Shown piece by piece: positions 1 to 7,863 of a stretch of DNA of 64,000 nt (its first letter is position 1; every line of letters begins with the position of its first letter). The notes below the pieces were generated by a model that saw only the letters and a list, made by a program, of their open reading frames with translations, was not told the DNA's origin and ran no database searches. The stretch comes from Qipengyuania sp. S6317L1 (GTDB taxonomy: Bacteria; Pseudomonadota; Alphaproteobacteria; Sphingomonadales; Sphingomonadaceae). The translations under genes and the position numbers were made by a program. The stretch covers positions 124,001 to 188,000 of the forward strand of contig NZ_JALKAJ010000003.1 in the NCBI RefSeq assembly GCF_023015615.1. The letters run 5' to 3'.

Positions 1-1
1 C

Positions 2-457
2 TTGAACGAAGTGGTGTTCGATTTCTACGACCGCCTGAAGTCGATCTCACGCGGCTATGCCAGCTTCGACTACGAGCAAGTGGGCCTTCGCGAAGGCGAC
101 CTTGTGAAGATGAACATCCTCGTGAACGCCGAACCCGTCGATGCGCTCTCGCTGATCGTCCACCGGAACGTCGCCGAAGAGCGCGGCCGCGGCATGTGCG
201 AGCGTCTAAAAGACCTGATCCCGCGCCACCTCTTCAAGATCCCGGTCCAAGCAGCCATCGGCGGGAAGATCATCGCTCGTGAAACGATTGCAGCGATGCG
301 CAAAGACGTGACCGCCAAGTGCTACGGCGGCGATATCTCGCGTAAGAAGAAGCTGCTTGAAAAGCAGAAAAAGGGTAAGGCCCGGATGCGCGAATATGGG
401 AATGTCAGCATCCCGCAAGAAGCGTTTATTGCTGCGCTGCGGATGGGGGAGGAGTGA
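2..457 (+). CDS. lepA: Elongation factor 4 (LepA), C-terminal part, cut by window start
   Basis: This is the last ~150 residues of the ribosome back-translocase GTPase LepA/EF-4, a protein of about 600 residues. The frame is already open at base 2, so the GTPase and beta-barrel domains lie outside the window. The LepA-specific C-terminal domain is seen directly: the segment [10 protein letters not shown], the run [21 protein letters not shown], and the basic tail with [21 protein letters not shown], which contacts tRNA in the ribosomal A site. The gene ends in a TGA, and no clear T-tract terminator follows. The family call is secure; only the start is missing. Confidence 0.97.
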   Translation: MNEVVFDFYDRLKSISRGYASFDYEQVGLREGDLVKMNILVNAEPVDALSLIVHRNVAEERGRGMCERLKDLIPRHLFKIPVQAAIGGKIIARETIAAMRKDVTAKCYGGDISRKKKLLEKQKKGKARMREYGNVSIPQEAFIAALRMGEE

Positions 458-638
458 AGCCCCGCAGCTAAGCTGAGGATTGTGCAGCAACCACAGGCTT
501 AGGTGCGAGAGGCTGTAACCCCGGCCAGCGGGTCGGTCTTGGCCGAACCCGTCTGACGTCACGCGGCGCATGGAGCGATTGCGTCAGCAATCGCGGAACG
601 GCGTGTGGCGTGTTGGAACAAGTTCTTCTCTTGGGAGC
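458..638. other. Intergenic region between lepA and the KAP NTPase gene
   Basis: No gene is seen here. Two genes converge on this stretch. Its only clear structure is a perfect inverted repeat at 575-594, GCGATTGC-GTCA-GCAATCGC. Neither strand has a T-run after the stem, so it is not a classical intrinsic terminator, although it could act as a transcript-end hairpin. Confidence 0.5.
575..594. repeat. Perfect 8-bp inverted repeat between convergent genes
   Basis: GCGATTGC (575-582) and GCAATCGC (587-594) are exact reverse complements around a 4-base loop. It sits between the ends of lepA and the minus-strand NTPase gene. A 3' hairpin for either transcript is possible; its role is not shown by the sequence. 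Confidence 0.55.
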
Positions 639-2894
639 TCAATTTTTCGCATCATCCCACCAAAGCTGGCTCAACTCCTCCGCCCTTTCTCCAACTTCAT
701 CGCCTCGCTTGGCCACGTCTTGGAGGCGCTTAGCTAAGTTTGAGACATCGGCAAAATGCCGGATGTAGCTATGAGGTAATCGAGCGATGCCCTCTTGAGC
801 GGAGCTGGAAACGATGCGTAGCGCGTATAACGTCTCGACTAGGCCTTCATCACTCTCCGTCGCCTTGGCTATGAAGTCGATGGGCTCCTTGCTTTGTTCG
901 CTTTCTTCGACAAGATGCTGCCAAGTGAAGAGCACATCATAGGGCGAATTTAGTAGCCAAAATTCCTCGATTGTAAGTGCGCGAAATTGAGCGAGTTGTT
1001 TTGCCTTTGCGCTCTCAAGTTCTTCGCTCGTCAAGAACATTTGGCGCTCTTGGTCGTTAGAGCTTTTCGTTGCCGCGTGCATTTGCTTCCGGACAAGACA
1101 GGCGCCCACATCAAGGTTCTCAGGGTTGTCAAAGATTGCATTGATGAGGCCGACTCGTTGATCGGTCGTCAAATCTTTGAAGACCAACACCGCAATGTCT
1201 CTCAAATACAGGTCAAATAGGTTGGTGAAACCAAAAACCGCGTCTTTTGGCGAACGGGCTTTGAGGAAGGTTGCGTTTTGAACGATCGCTTCCAGCCAGC
1301 GATCCGCGTGGTCTAGCCTCTCGTTCTTCTTTTCGTGGATAGTCCAATCTAACAGCTGCCGAGCTATGTTTGGGCTCTGCTTCCCTCGAAAGCCAAGCAC
1401 ATTTTGGATCGAGGTCGAAAGTTCTTCGGTACTCTTGCTCGCTGCCTTTACCATTGCCGCCCACTCATCATCTATGATTGCATATTCGGGCGATTCAAAG
1501 GCGAAGTAAAGACGCCAATGCCAAGGCGAAGACAGCCGTTTGTCCTGTCTCCATTGCTGAAAGTCGTCTTGTGCAAGCTGATGAATCCATCTCTCTTCTT
1601 TCTGGTCTGAAAGATAGGAATCCGTCACTCCTGCAAGCAACTTATCGAGATAGTGGAAGTCGAGTTCTGTGATCTTGCCATCATTAGAGTAAGTCTGCCA
1701 ACCAAGGACCCTAATTATTTCCTCAAGACGTTCTTGGTCCTGTAACTTGCCAGTTACAGCGCCCCCAATCGCAACCGCTTGAAGAGATTGAAAGTAGCTC
1801 GCAACCCAAGAATAAAGATCCTGCTCTCCTACCGACGCTTTCATTGCCAGCATCTGAAGCCAGACCAAGTCTAGTAAATTCGCTTGGCCGTCAAGCCGTG
1901 GCCAGATTGCGCGAACAGAGAATAAAAGGCGCTTAATGTCGCGCGGTGTTCGCAATAAACGACCCGCCCACACATCCAACACTGCAGATGCATGTTCCGA
2001 ACTTAAGTCCTCACTCTTTGCGATGTATCCAATCTCGCGCCGCAACCAATTCCGCAATTGAAACGGTTCAAGCGGTGGCACTTTGAATGAGAATTGGATT
2101 ATCTTCTCCAGATAAGCATCACCATTCTTAACACGGGCGCTTTGTTCAATCGCTGAGGCGACTGCCGATCGATCATAAGCCAACAAATAAGTAATTGCAG
2201 GAAAATCGCCGACTGCTTTAACTAGGCGAAGAATCTCCAGACAGTCGTTTGGGTCTAGGCGATCAAGGTCATCAATGAGAACGACGATACGAAAGGTCGG
2301 ATCAGACTTGGCAATCTCGGCGAGCGCTCGTTCCAATTCGACTTTTAGTGCTTCAAGCGTCTCATCACCTTCTCCCGCCGTATCGGTAAGTTCTTGAATC
2401 GCTTTGGCGCTTCCGGCCGCCACCGCCGCCGTTCCTGTCGGGTCGAACGCGACAGCGGCCCCCGACGTAATTGAGACTACCTTACTGAACTTGTTCAGTT
2501 TCTTTCCGACTTTGGACAGATTCTTCGCTGTAGCCTTCTTTAGCTTGTACCAACTGGAAGGGATGCGATCCTCGGCTTCTTTCACCGCCTGCTGTAACTG
2601 CGCAAAGAATGAAGCTATCAACGCAGTTCTGTTGGTAATGAGCCACGGCGAGAAGGAAACCACAACCGTGCCAATCTCATCTTCAGATTTGCTTGTGACA
2701 ACCTCGTGCTGGAGCATAGACAATATGCTAGATTTTCCTGATCCCCAGACACCGTCGAGACCAAGGGTCAAGCTCATTTGATTTGGCTGAGCCTCGATAG
2801 CTGTGAGTAAAGACTTGGCTAGTTCAGAGAAACCCAGCAAGTCACCCGATAAAGATACGGGCCTGTCCAAATAATCTTCATTGTTATCGACCAT
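639..2894 (-). CDS. KAP family P-loop NTPase
   Basis: The 751-residue protein carries a P-loop at residues 48-55 (GVWGSGKS) and a Walker B stretch at about 203-214 ending in DDLDRLDP, the classic pattern of KAP NTPases (named from Kidins220/ARMS and PifA). Between the two lies an alanine-rich, weakly hydrophobic segment (about 136-166), where KAP proteins usually have a membrane insertion. The C-terminal ~450 residues look helical and are not assignable by eye. Bacterial KAP proteins are often on mobile DNA, and PifA excludes phage, so a defence role is possible but unproven here. Base use is clearly less GC-rich than in flanking genes, which suggests acquisition. It stands alone, with no visible partner gene, and no good Shine-Dalgarno precedes the start. 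Confidence 0.85.
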   Translation of the reverse strand: MVDNNEDYLDRPVSLSGDLLGFSELAKSLLTAIEAQPNQMSLTLGLDGVWGSGKSSILSMLQHEVVTSKSEDEIGTVVVSFSPWLITNRTALIASFFAQLQQAVKEAEDRIPSSWYKLKKATAKNLSKVGKKLNKFSKVVSITSGAAVAFDPTGTAAVAAGSAKAIQELTDTAGEGDETLEALKVELERALAEIAKSDPTFRIVVLIDDLDRLDPNDCLEILRLVKAVGDFPAITYLLAYDRSAVASAIEQSARVKNGDAYLEKIIQFSFKVPPLEPFQLRNWLRREIGYIAKSEDLSSEHASAVLDVWAGRLLRTPRDIKRLLFSVRAIWPRLDGQANLLDLVWLQMLAMKASVGEQDLYSWVASYFQSLQAVAIGGAVTGKLQDQERLEEIIRVLGWQTYSNDGKITELDFHYLDKLLAGVTDSYLSDQKEERWIHQLAQDDFQQWRQDKRLSSPWHWRLYFAFESPEYAIIDDEWAAMVKAASKSTEELSTSIQNVLGFRGKQSPNIARQLLDWTIHEKKNERLDHADRWLEAIVQNATFLKARSPKDAVFGFTNLFDLYLRDIAVLVFKDLTTDQRVGLINAIFDNPENLDVGACLVRKQMHAATKSSNDQERQMFLTSEELESAKAKQLAQFRALTIEEFWLLNSPYDVLFTWQHLVEESEQSKEPIDFIAKATESDEGLVETLYALRIVSSSAQEGIARLPHSYIRHFADVSNLAKRLQDVAKRGDEVGERAEELSQLWWDDAKN

Positions 2895-3591
2895 GTAGTG
2901 GCATTAACCGACAAGAAGGCAATTAGATAGGTCGACTCTATCGGTGTTCGACACGCGTTTTTCGTATCTCGTCATGCAAAGAGAGAACGATTTTCGGACG
3001 TATGAGCAAAGCTCGCTTTCCGCTCGCGGGTGGGGCTGCTAGCTTTCCCGTTCATCCCAAGAGCTATCCTTAAGCCCATGCACCGTCTTCCTCTGGCGAG
3101 GCTCGGGCTTCTTGTTCCAGTCGAAAGGCTCGCAGTTCACCGTTACGCGCGGTCCCTGCTCGTGCCGCTCCCGAAACGCTTCATCGGCCTCCAAGCGCTC
3201 AAAGTCGGCGTTGCGTAGCCGCTCAAACTCGGCCCATGCGGCGCGTGTGTCTTCGGACATTTGCTCCCATTCGCGGGCCCGCTTGCGCTCGGCTGTAACT
3301 CGGAGACCGTCGATTTTGGCGTTGATGCTGTCGCGGATCGCTTGGGTGGAGACTTGCTCGCGCGCTGCGTTTTTCTGGGCGGCTTTGGCTGCGGCGCTGG
3401 CTTGCTTCTTCTCCCACTTTTTGCGCCATTTCTTTTTGAGGCGGCGCTTTTCTATTTTGCCGACGGCGTTGAGGCCCTTTAGCGACCCGCCGCCTTTGTT
3501 GACGCTATTGCCGAAGCGTTCGGGGGAGCGGTTTCTGAGCATGAACATCAGCAGGCGGTCGTTCTACTTCTTGCGCGTGCCGACGTGATTG

Positions 3592-3631
3592 CCCCTTCGA
3601 CTGCCTGCCAAGGCAGGCGCTCAGGATAAAC
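3592..3631. repeat. REP-like palindromic insertion inside the pseudogene
   Basis: The stretch holds GCCTGCC (3603-3609), AA, GGCAGGC (3612-3618), flanked by CCCCTTCGACT on one side and GCTCAGGATAAAC on the other. This pattern resembles the short extragenic palindromes built on TCGAAGGG and CCTGAGC that are common in many proteobacteria. It interrupts the disrupted gene between codons that should be nearly adjacent, so it looks like an insertion and not native coding sequence. Confidence 0.55.
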
Positions 3632-3670
3632 TGCACCGTAGAAGGGCTCTTCGACGCCGTTTAGCGCGCG

Positions 3671-3710
3671 GTCCCCATTTAGTTCTAGCTGCACTGCGCG
3701 CAGCAAAGGG
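3671..3710. repeat. Second short palindrome-bearing insertion in the pseudogene
   Basis: About 34 of these 40 bases appear to be extra relative to the expected protein (LEDVA then two residues then RALNGVEEP). The stretch contains a perfect 10-base palindrome CTGCGCGCAG at 3694-3703 and outer ends CCCCATTT and AAAGGG that are partly complementary. Its length is not a multiple of three, so it shifts the frame. Its identity as a mobile palindrome is inferred. Confidence 0.4.
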
Positions 3711-4060
3711 CGCGACGTCTTCGAGCCGCCGCACGCCAAGGTCGAGCGCCTTGTCCCATGCTTTGGCAAAGCTTGTGCCTTCGGGCAGGCGGCGGATGCG
3801 GTAGGCGCCCACGGTGCTCATATCGACGTGTTTGCACGCGCCCTCGACGCTGCCGGGGTCCAGCCGCCGGAGCGATGCTTGATCGGGACGGGGGAGAAGT
3901 CGGGAAGCTGGCTGCGGGGGACAACCAAACGTTTGGTGCGGGGACCGGCGCAGCGGGTCATGGGGAGGACACAAACAGAAAACGTGAGAGTAGGAAAATT
4001 GGCTCCTTGCCCTTGCGCGGGGTCGTCGGCAGAAGGGGGCTCCAAGAGAGAGGCCGAAAG

Positions 4061-6172
4061 ATGAGTGATATCCACACCCGAACAATCCACAAGCGCACCT
4101 GCCATATCTGCGAGGCGAATTGCGGGGTTCTGTTTGAGACAGAGGGGCGCAAAGTCATCTCGATCAAGGGCAATCCGGATAATCCGCTGAGCCGGGGCTA
4201 CATCTGTCCCAAGGCGACCGCGATTGCGGATTTGCAGGATGATCCTGACCGTCTGCGCACGCCCGTTAAGCGGGTGGGGGACACTTGGGAGCCGATGGAA
4301 TGGGACGATGCCTATCGCGAGATCGCGGCGAGGGTGGCCGAGGTTGATCCCGATGGCTCGTCGAGCGCGTTTTATCGCGGTAACCCTAGCGCGCACGACT
4401 ACGCGCTGGTGCTGCAATCGCGCCATCTTCAGCGCGCGGTGGGGGCCAGGCGGTCCTATTCCGCATCGACATTGGACCAGATGCCGCACCATTATGTGCA
4501 ATATCAGATGTATGGTCATGTGAGCCTTGCCGCGGTGCCGGATATTGATCACAGCCAGCATATCGTGATCCTTGGCGGCAATCCCATGGCCTCCAACGGC
4601 AGCTTGTGGACGGTGCCGGACTTTCGCGGGCGGGTGAGGGAACTGCATAATCGCGGCGGCACGCTCACCGTGGTTGACCCGCGCAGGACCGAGACGGCGA
4701 AGATTGCGGACCACTGGGTGCCGGTAAAGCCGGGAACGGATACGGCGCTCCTGATCGCCATTCTCAAGAGTGTGCTTGAAGCGAAACCTGCGCTGCGCCC
4801 TGGACTGGCGGAGGTGTGCGATGACGGGCTCGATACGGTGCGCGAGGCCGTGGCCGGGTTCGATATCGAAAAGCTTTCCGCCTTTTGCGGAGTGGCGCCA
4901 GAGGAAATCGCTGCGCTAGCCAAACCCTTTACCGGGGATGAGCCTGCTGCGCTTTACGGGCGTATGGGTGTCTCGGTCTGCGAGTTCGGCGCGCTCAATC
5001 AGTGGCTGGTGCAGGTCATCAATTTGGCGTCTGGCAACTTGGACCGGGTGGGGGGCACAATGTTCCCCAAACCCTTGTTCGACCTTGTGGGCCTTAACGG
5101 GCGCGGCGCGGTGAGCACGGTGGAAACCGCGCGCGGCACGCTTCCCAGCGTGATGGGCGAAACACCGATGGTCGCTTTTGCTGACGAGATGCTGCGCGAA
5201 GACGCGGGGCGTATCCGCGTCCTCTTCGTCCAGTCGGGCAATCCGGTGCTTTCTGCGCCCGATGGCCTCAAAACCGAAGAGGGGCTGAAATCTCTCGACC
5301 TGATGGTGGCGCTCGATCCGCATATCACCGAAACATCGCGCCATGCGCATTATATCCTGCCGCCGTGCGGGCCATTGGAAAAAGACCATTTCAATATGTT
5401 CTTCGGCCCGCTTTCGGTGCGTAATTTCGGCGCCTACTCGAAACCGACCTTCGAAATGGAGGAGGGGGCCAAAGCCGACAGCGACATCGTCGAGGAGCTT
5501 GCGGTTGCCGTTCACGCGGCGAAGAACACATCGGCGCCCAATATCCAGACCCCGCGCGAGCAGTTGGACGCGATGCTGAAAGCGTCGCCTGCGGGGATGA
5601 CCCTCGCCGAGGTCGAGGCGATGGAAGATGGCGTCGACCTTGGCCCGCTGGAGCCGTGTATCAAGGACCGCTTGCGCACCGATAGCGGCCTGATCCATGT
5701 CGCACCGCCCGAACTGGTCGCAGACCTTGCGCGGTTTACGCAAAGCATGGCCGAAACCGCCGATGATGCGCTGCGCCTGATCGGACGGCGACATGTGCGC
5801 TCCAACAACAGTTGGCTGCACAATTCGAGACGGCTTGTGAAAGGCCCCGACCGCTGCACGCTGATGATCCACCCTGTCGATGCAGAGGCGCGAGGGATCG
5901 TCGATGGCGATACGATCTCGATCACTTCGCAAGTGACCAGCGTCGAGACCACTGCCGAAGTGACCGAGGACGTCATGCAAGGCGTCGTCTCGCTCCCGCA
6001 TGGCTGGGGGCACAATCGCAAGGGGCTGAGCTGGCAGACGGCAGCAGACCATGCAGGTGTGTCGATCAACGATCTCATTGATACCCAGCGGTTCGATGCA
6101 CTGACCGGCAATGCAGTGCTGAACGGGATCGCGGTGAGTGTCGCGGCAAGAGAAAGAGCAATCGCGTCATAG
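4061..6172 (+). CDS. Molybdopterin-dependent oxidoreductase (DMSO reductase family)
   Basis: A 703-residue catalytic subunit of the bis-MGD molybdenum/tungsten family. Its N-terminus has the [4Fe-4S] pattern C14-x2-C17-x3-C21-x27-C49 (CHICEANC ... GYICPKA), as in formate dehydrogenase H and periplasmic nitrate reductase types. The C-terminal part ends in a molybdopterin-dinucleotide binding domain (GDTISITSQ, PHGWGHN). No Tat signal is seen, so a cytoplasmic enzyme is likely. The frame is open far upstream, but the ATG at 4061 fits the start of the family. No iron-sulfur or membrane-anchor subunit gene adjoins it, so its electron partner and substrate cannot be read from context. A moaB-type gene lies far away at 54.7 kb. 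Confidence 0.9.
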   Translation: MSDIHTRTIHKRTCHICEANCGVLFETEGRKVISIKGNPDNPLSRGYICPKATAIADLQDDPDRLRTPVKRVGDTWEPMEWDDAYREIAARVAEVDPDGSSSAFYRGNPSAHDYALVLQSRHLQRAVGARRSYSASTLDQMPHHYVQYQMYGHVSLAAVPDIDHSQHIVILGGNPMASNGSLWTVPDFRGRVRELHNRGGTLTVVDPRRTETAKIADHWVPVKPGTDTALLIAILKSVLEAKPALRPGLAEVCDDGLDTVREAVAGFDIEKLSAFCGVAPEEIAALAKPFTGDEPAALYGRMGVSVCEFGALNQWLVQVINLASGNLDRVGGTMFPKPLFDLVGLNGRGAVSTVETARGTLPSVMGETPMVAFADEMLREDAGRIRVLFVQSGNPVLSAPDGLKTEEGLKSLDLMVALDPHITETSRHAHYILPPCGPLEKDHFNMFFGPLSVRNFGAYSKPTFEMEEGAKADSDIVEELAVAVHAAKNTSAPNIQTPREQLDAMLKASPAGMTLAEVEAMEDGVDLGPLEPCIKDRLRTDSGLIHVAPPELVADLARFTQSMAETADDALRLIGRRHVRSNNSWLHNSRRLVKGPDRCTLMIHPVDAEARGIVDGDTISITSQVTSVETTAEVTEDVMQGVVSLPHGWGHNRKGLSWQTAADHAGVSINDLIDTQRFDALTGNAVLNGIAVSVAARERAIAS

Positions 6173-6294
6173 GCGGCGTCATGGCCGCGCGGGAATGACA
6201 CCCGGTTTTGCCAATGGGCACGCGGCTTAACGCCTTTTTTAAGGCTTCATGGTTAAGGCACCGGCAACCTCAATAATTGCCGGAGCCTTGGCAC

Positions 6295-6966
6295 GTGAAC
6301 AAGCCATTCAACCCCAATCCCGAGCATATCGTTCCTATTGCTCAGGACCCTTTCACATATTTTGCGCCGCTGGTTTCTGTTGGCCATTTGATCGTGCCGA
6401 TTGGCGTTGATCTGGACAACAAGGCGATTTCCGACGCGGTTATCGCAATGGAAAGCCAACGCCGCAGTGAAGAGGTGGGCGATACGAAATCGGAAGATTC
6501 GCTCCTGCCATATGACAATCCCGATGTGGCTGCCCTGTTGCAGCGCATTGACGGCTTTTTCCGCACGCTCAATCCGTATTTCGAAACGTTCGATGAAGCG
6601 GAAAGCTGGGGTCATATTCTGAACCCCGGGCAAAACACCGATTACCACACGCATATCCGTCCCGATTGGCCCGATGGCCTGTCGTGGGTGTACTACCCGC
6701 AATATCCTGAAAACAGCGGCGAGCTGGTCTTTGCGCTGGATGCTGTTGCACGCCGCACCATGGTCGAGATCGCTCCAGAGGTCGGGAATCTCGTGATTTT
6801 CCCAAGCTATGCGCCGCACTACACCCGCCGCAATATGAGCGAGGAAAAGCGCGTTTCGATCAGCGGAAACTACTTCCCCGATCCCGACCGGGTCGAGGAA
6901 TACGAAAACTTCGAGATGACCAATATCACGCCGATGGCGCATATCCTGGGCATCTGGAACGCGTGA
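6295..6966 (+). CDS. Putative 2OG-Fe(II) oxygenase
   Basis: About 223 residues from a GTG at 6295, preceded by GGAG at 6282-6285; a TTG at 6277 in the same frame lacks such a site. The core resembles the double-stranded beta-helix fold of small 2-oxoglutarate/Fe(II) oxygenases. It has HTH at residues 118-120 followed by WVYYP, then GELVF, then IFPSYAPHY with H175, and EEKRVSISGNY with R186, the likely 2-oxoglutarate-binding arginine. H118 or H120 with H175 are the probable metal ligands. The substrate is unknown; many relatives act on proteins or small molecules. It is monocistronic by appearance, with a GC-rich hairpin behind it. Confidence 0.75.
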   Translation: MNKPFNPNPEHIVPIAQDPFTYFAPLVSVGHLIVPIGVDLDNKAISDAVIAMESQRRSEEVGDTKSEDSLLPYDNPDVAALLQRIDGFFRTLNPYFETFDEAESWGHILNPGQNTDYHTHIRPDWPDGLSWVYYPQYPENSGELVFALDAVARRTMVEIAPEVGNLVIFPSYAPHYTRRNMSEEKRVSISGNYFPDPDRVEEYENFEMTNITPMAHILGIWNA

Positions 6967-6975
6967 ACAGCAAGG

Positions 6976-7012
6976 GGGGGCGGGAGCCGCGCTCCGGCCC
7001 GCCTTGTCCTGA
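6976..7012 (+). terminator. Terminator-like GC hairpin after the oxygenase gene
   Basis: GGCGGG (6978-6983) pairs with CCCGCC (6997-7002), with inner complementarity AGC/GCT, and is followed by TTGTCCTGATTT. The stem is strong but the T-tract is broken, so termination is likely but not certain. Confidence 0.4.
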
Positions 7013-7055
7013 TTTCGCGCTTTGCCCCGCGTTCTTGTTGCAAGGTGTGAAAAAG

Positions 7056-7119
7056 TGTCGGGAATTTTGACAAACCTTGGGAAAAGGGCGTCCCGGTTAA
7101 CCTTTGAAACCCTTTGAAA
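7056..7119 (+). promoter_or_regulatory. Candidate upstream activator sites for the sigma-54 promoter
   Basis: An inverted repeat TGTC-N9-GACA (7056-7072) and two direct copies of CCTTTGAAA (7101-7109 and 7111-7119, 10 bases apart, one helical turn) lie 20-85 bases ahead of the -24 element. Sigma-54 promoters need an enhancer-bound activator, and these are the only repeats in the region. Binding by a specific activator is not shown. Confidence 0.35.
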
Positions 7120-7138
7120 ACCGCGGCTTTTGCAAGTC

Positions 7139-7154
7139 TGGCACGCCCATTGCT
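7139..7154 (+). promoter_or_regulatory. Sigma-54 (RpoN) promoter of the PEP-CTERM-like gene
   Basis: TGGCACG (7139-7145), four bases, TTGCT (7150-7154) matches the RpoN consensus TGGCACG-N4-TTGCW at every defined position. There are exactly 10 bases between the GG of the -24 box and the GC of the -12 box. Transcription would begin near 7165, leaving a leader of about 57 bases before the ATG at 7222. Confidence 0.8.
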
Positions 7155-7221
7155 TTACCAACGCCGAACACGAAAAAGACCGTCCTTGGCGGGGCCAAAT
7201 CAAGTGAAAAGGGTAGGACAG

Positions 7222-7725
7222 ATGCAATATCGGAAACTCACAAAGGCAGCGATCGTCTCCGCTGCCGTCGCCACGACATCGGTGGCTGCTGTGACTCCAT
7301 CGGACGCGAATGCGTTCTTCTTCAAATCCACCAAAACGTCGCTCTTCAACAAGACGACGACCAAGTCGACTTTCACCAAGTCGTTCTTCAGCAAGTCAAC
7401 CAAATCGACCAAGTCCACGAAGTCGACCAAAACTGGCGGAAGCAGCACTTCGGGTGGCAGCAGCACCTCGGGCGGCAGCACAACTGGCGGCAGCAGCACC
7501 TCTGGTGGCAGCACGACTGGCGGTAGCACCACCGGCGGCAGCACCACCACAACCACGACCGGCGGCAGCACCTCTGGTGGCAGCACTTCGGGCGGTTCAA
7601 GCTCGGGCGGTACGGACGTGCCAGCACCCGGCGGCATGGCTCTGTTCGGTCTGGCAGCAGCGGGCGCAATTGGCGGCCGTCGCCTGTCCAAAAAGCGGGC
7701 GCAGAAAAAGCGCGCTGAAGGCTAA
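7222..7725 (+). CDS. PEP-CTERM-like exported protein with Ser/Thr/Gly repeats
   Basis: A 167-residue protein whose ATG at 7222 is preceded by GGTAGGA. Residues 1-31 form a signal peptide ending in DANA. Next comes a Lys/Phe/Ser/Thr segment with repeated KST units, then about 60 residues of GGST/GGSS repeats, and finally VPAPGGMALFGLAAAGAIGG followed by basic residues. That tail has the layout of a PEP-CTERM sorting signal (VPxP, short hydrophobic helix, Arg/Lys cluster), which exosortases cut and transfer. The usual PEP triplet is replaced by PAP, so processing by exosortase is inferred. The repeats suit a heavily glycosylated or extended surface protein. The gene forms its own unit between a sigma-54 promoter and an intrinsic terminator; no exosortase lies in the window. 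Confidence 0.8.
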   Translation: MQYRKLTKAAIVSAAVATTSVAAVTPSDANAFFFKSTKTSLFNKTTTKSTFTKSFFSKSTKSTKSTKSTKTGGSSTSGGSSTSGGSTTGGSSTSGGSTTGGSTTGGSTTTTTTGGSTSGGSTSGGSSSGGTDVPAPGGMALFGLAAAGAIGGRRLSKKRAQKKRAEG

Positions 7726-7761
7726 GGCGAACACGCCCAAGCCCGCTTGACGCGATATCAA

Positions 7762-7799
7762 AAGGCTGGCCTCCCGCGAAGGGATGCCGGCCTTTTTTG
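7762..7799 (+). terminator. Rho-independent terminator after the PEP-CTERM-like gene
   Basis: AAGGCTGGC (7762-7770) pairs with GCCGGCCTT (7786-7794) through one G-T wobble, followed directly by a run of six T (7793-7798). This is a textbook intrinsic terminator closing the gene that ends at 7725. Confidence 0.85.
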
Positions 7800-7863
7800 T
7801 GCGCCATCGCCAAGCGCCGAAATTTTAGAGAAATTTAGGGGATTTGCATTAACCACGCGGTTC

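Larger units (their letters stand above)
3039..3961 (-). pseudogene. Decayed helix-turn-helix-like gene split over several frames
   Basis: Read on the minus strand, pieces of one protein appear in order in different frames. An N-terminal piece from an ATG at 3961 ends in KHRSGGWTP. Then come GSVEGACKHVDMSTVGAYRI...FAKAWDKALDLGVRRLEDVA, then RALNGVEEPFY, then VGTRKK-stop-NDRLLMFMLRNRSPERFG, then a long Lys/Arg/Glu-rich tail. From memory, this order matches a sphingomonad family of about 250-300 residues with an HTH-like front and a basic tail. Defects visible: a probable deletion after GGWTP, about 34 extra bases in 3671-3710, about 38 extra bases in 3592-3631, and TAG where a Tyr codon is expected. 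The open frame 3039-3548 (169 codons) might still be translated as a fragment. Confidence 0.75.

Noticed and set aside
3758..4060. Upstream extension of the molybdopterin oxidoreductase frame
   Set aside because: The extension is low-complexity Arg/Gly-rich sequence lying over the broken gene on the other strand; the family starts at the ATG at 4061.
4916..6052. Long open frame on the minus strand inside the molybdopterin oxidoreductase gene
   Set aside because: Composition is Arg/His-rich with no family match, typical of the antisense frame of a GC-rich gene; the plus-strand protein has clear motifs.
6227..6256. Hairpin GCCTT-TTTT-AAGGC and possible CtrA box after the molybdopterin gene
   Set aside because: The TTAA copies are 8 and 10 bases apart, not 7, and no T-run follows the stem, so neither a CtrA site nor a terminator is supported.
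7434..7614. Possible CRISPR-like or tandem DNA repeat
   Set aside because: The repetition is in codons for Gly-Gly-Ser-Thr units inside one protein frame, with variable third bases and no spacer structure.
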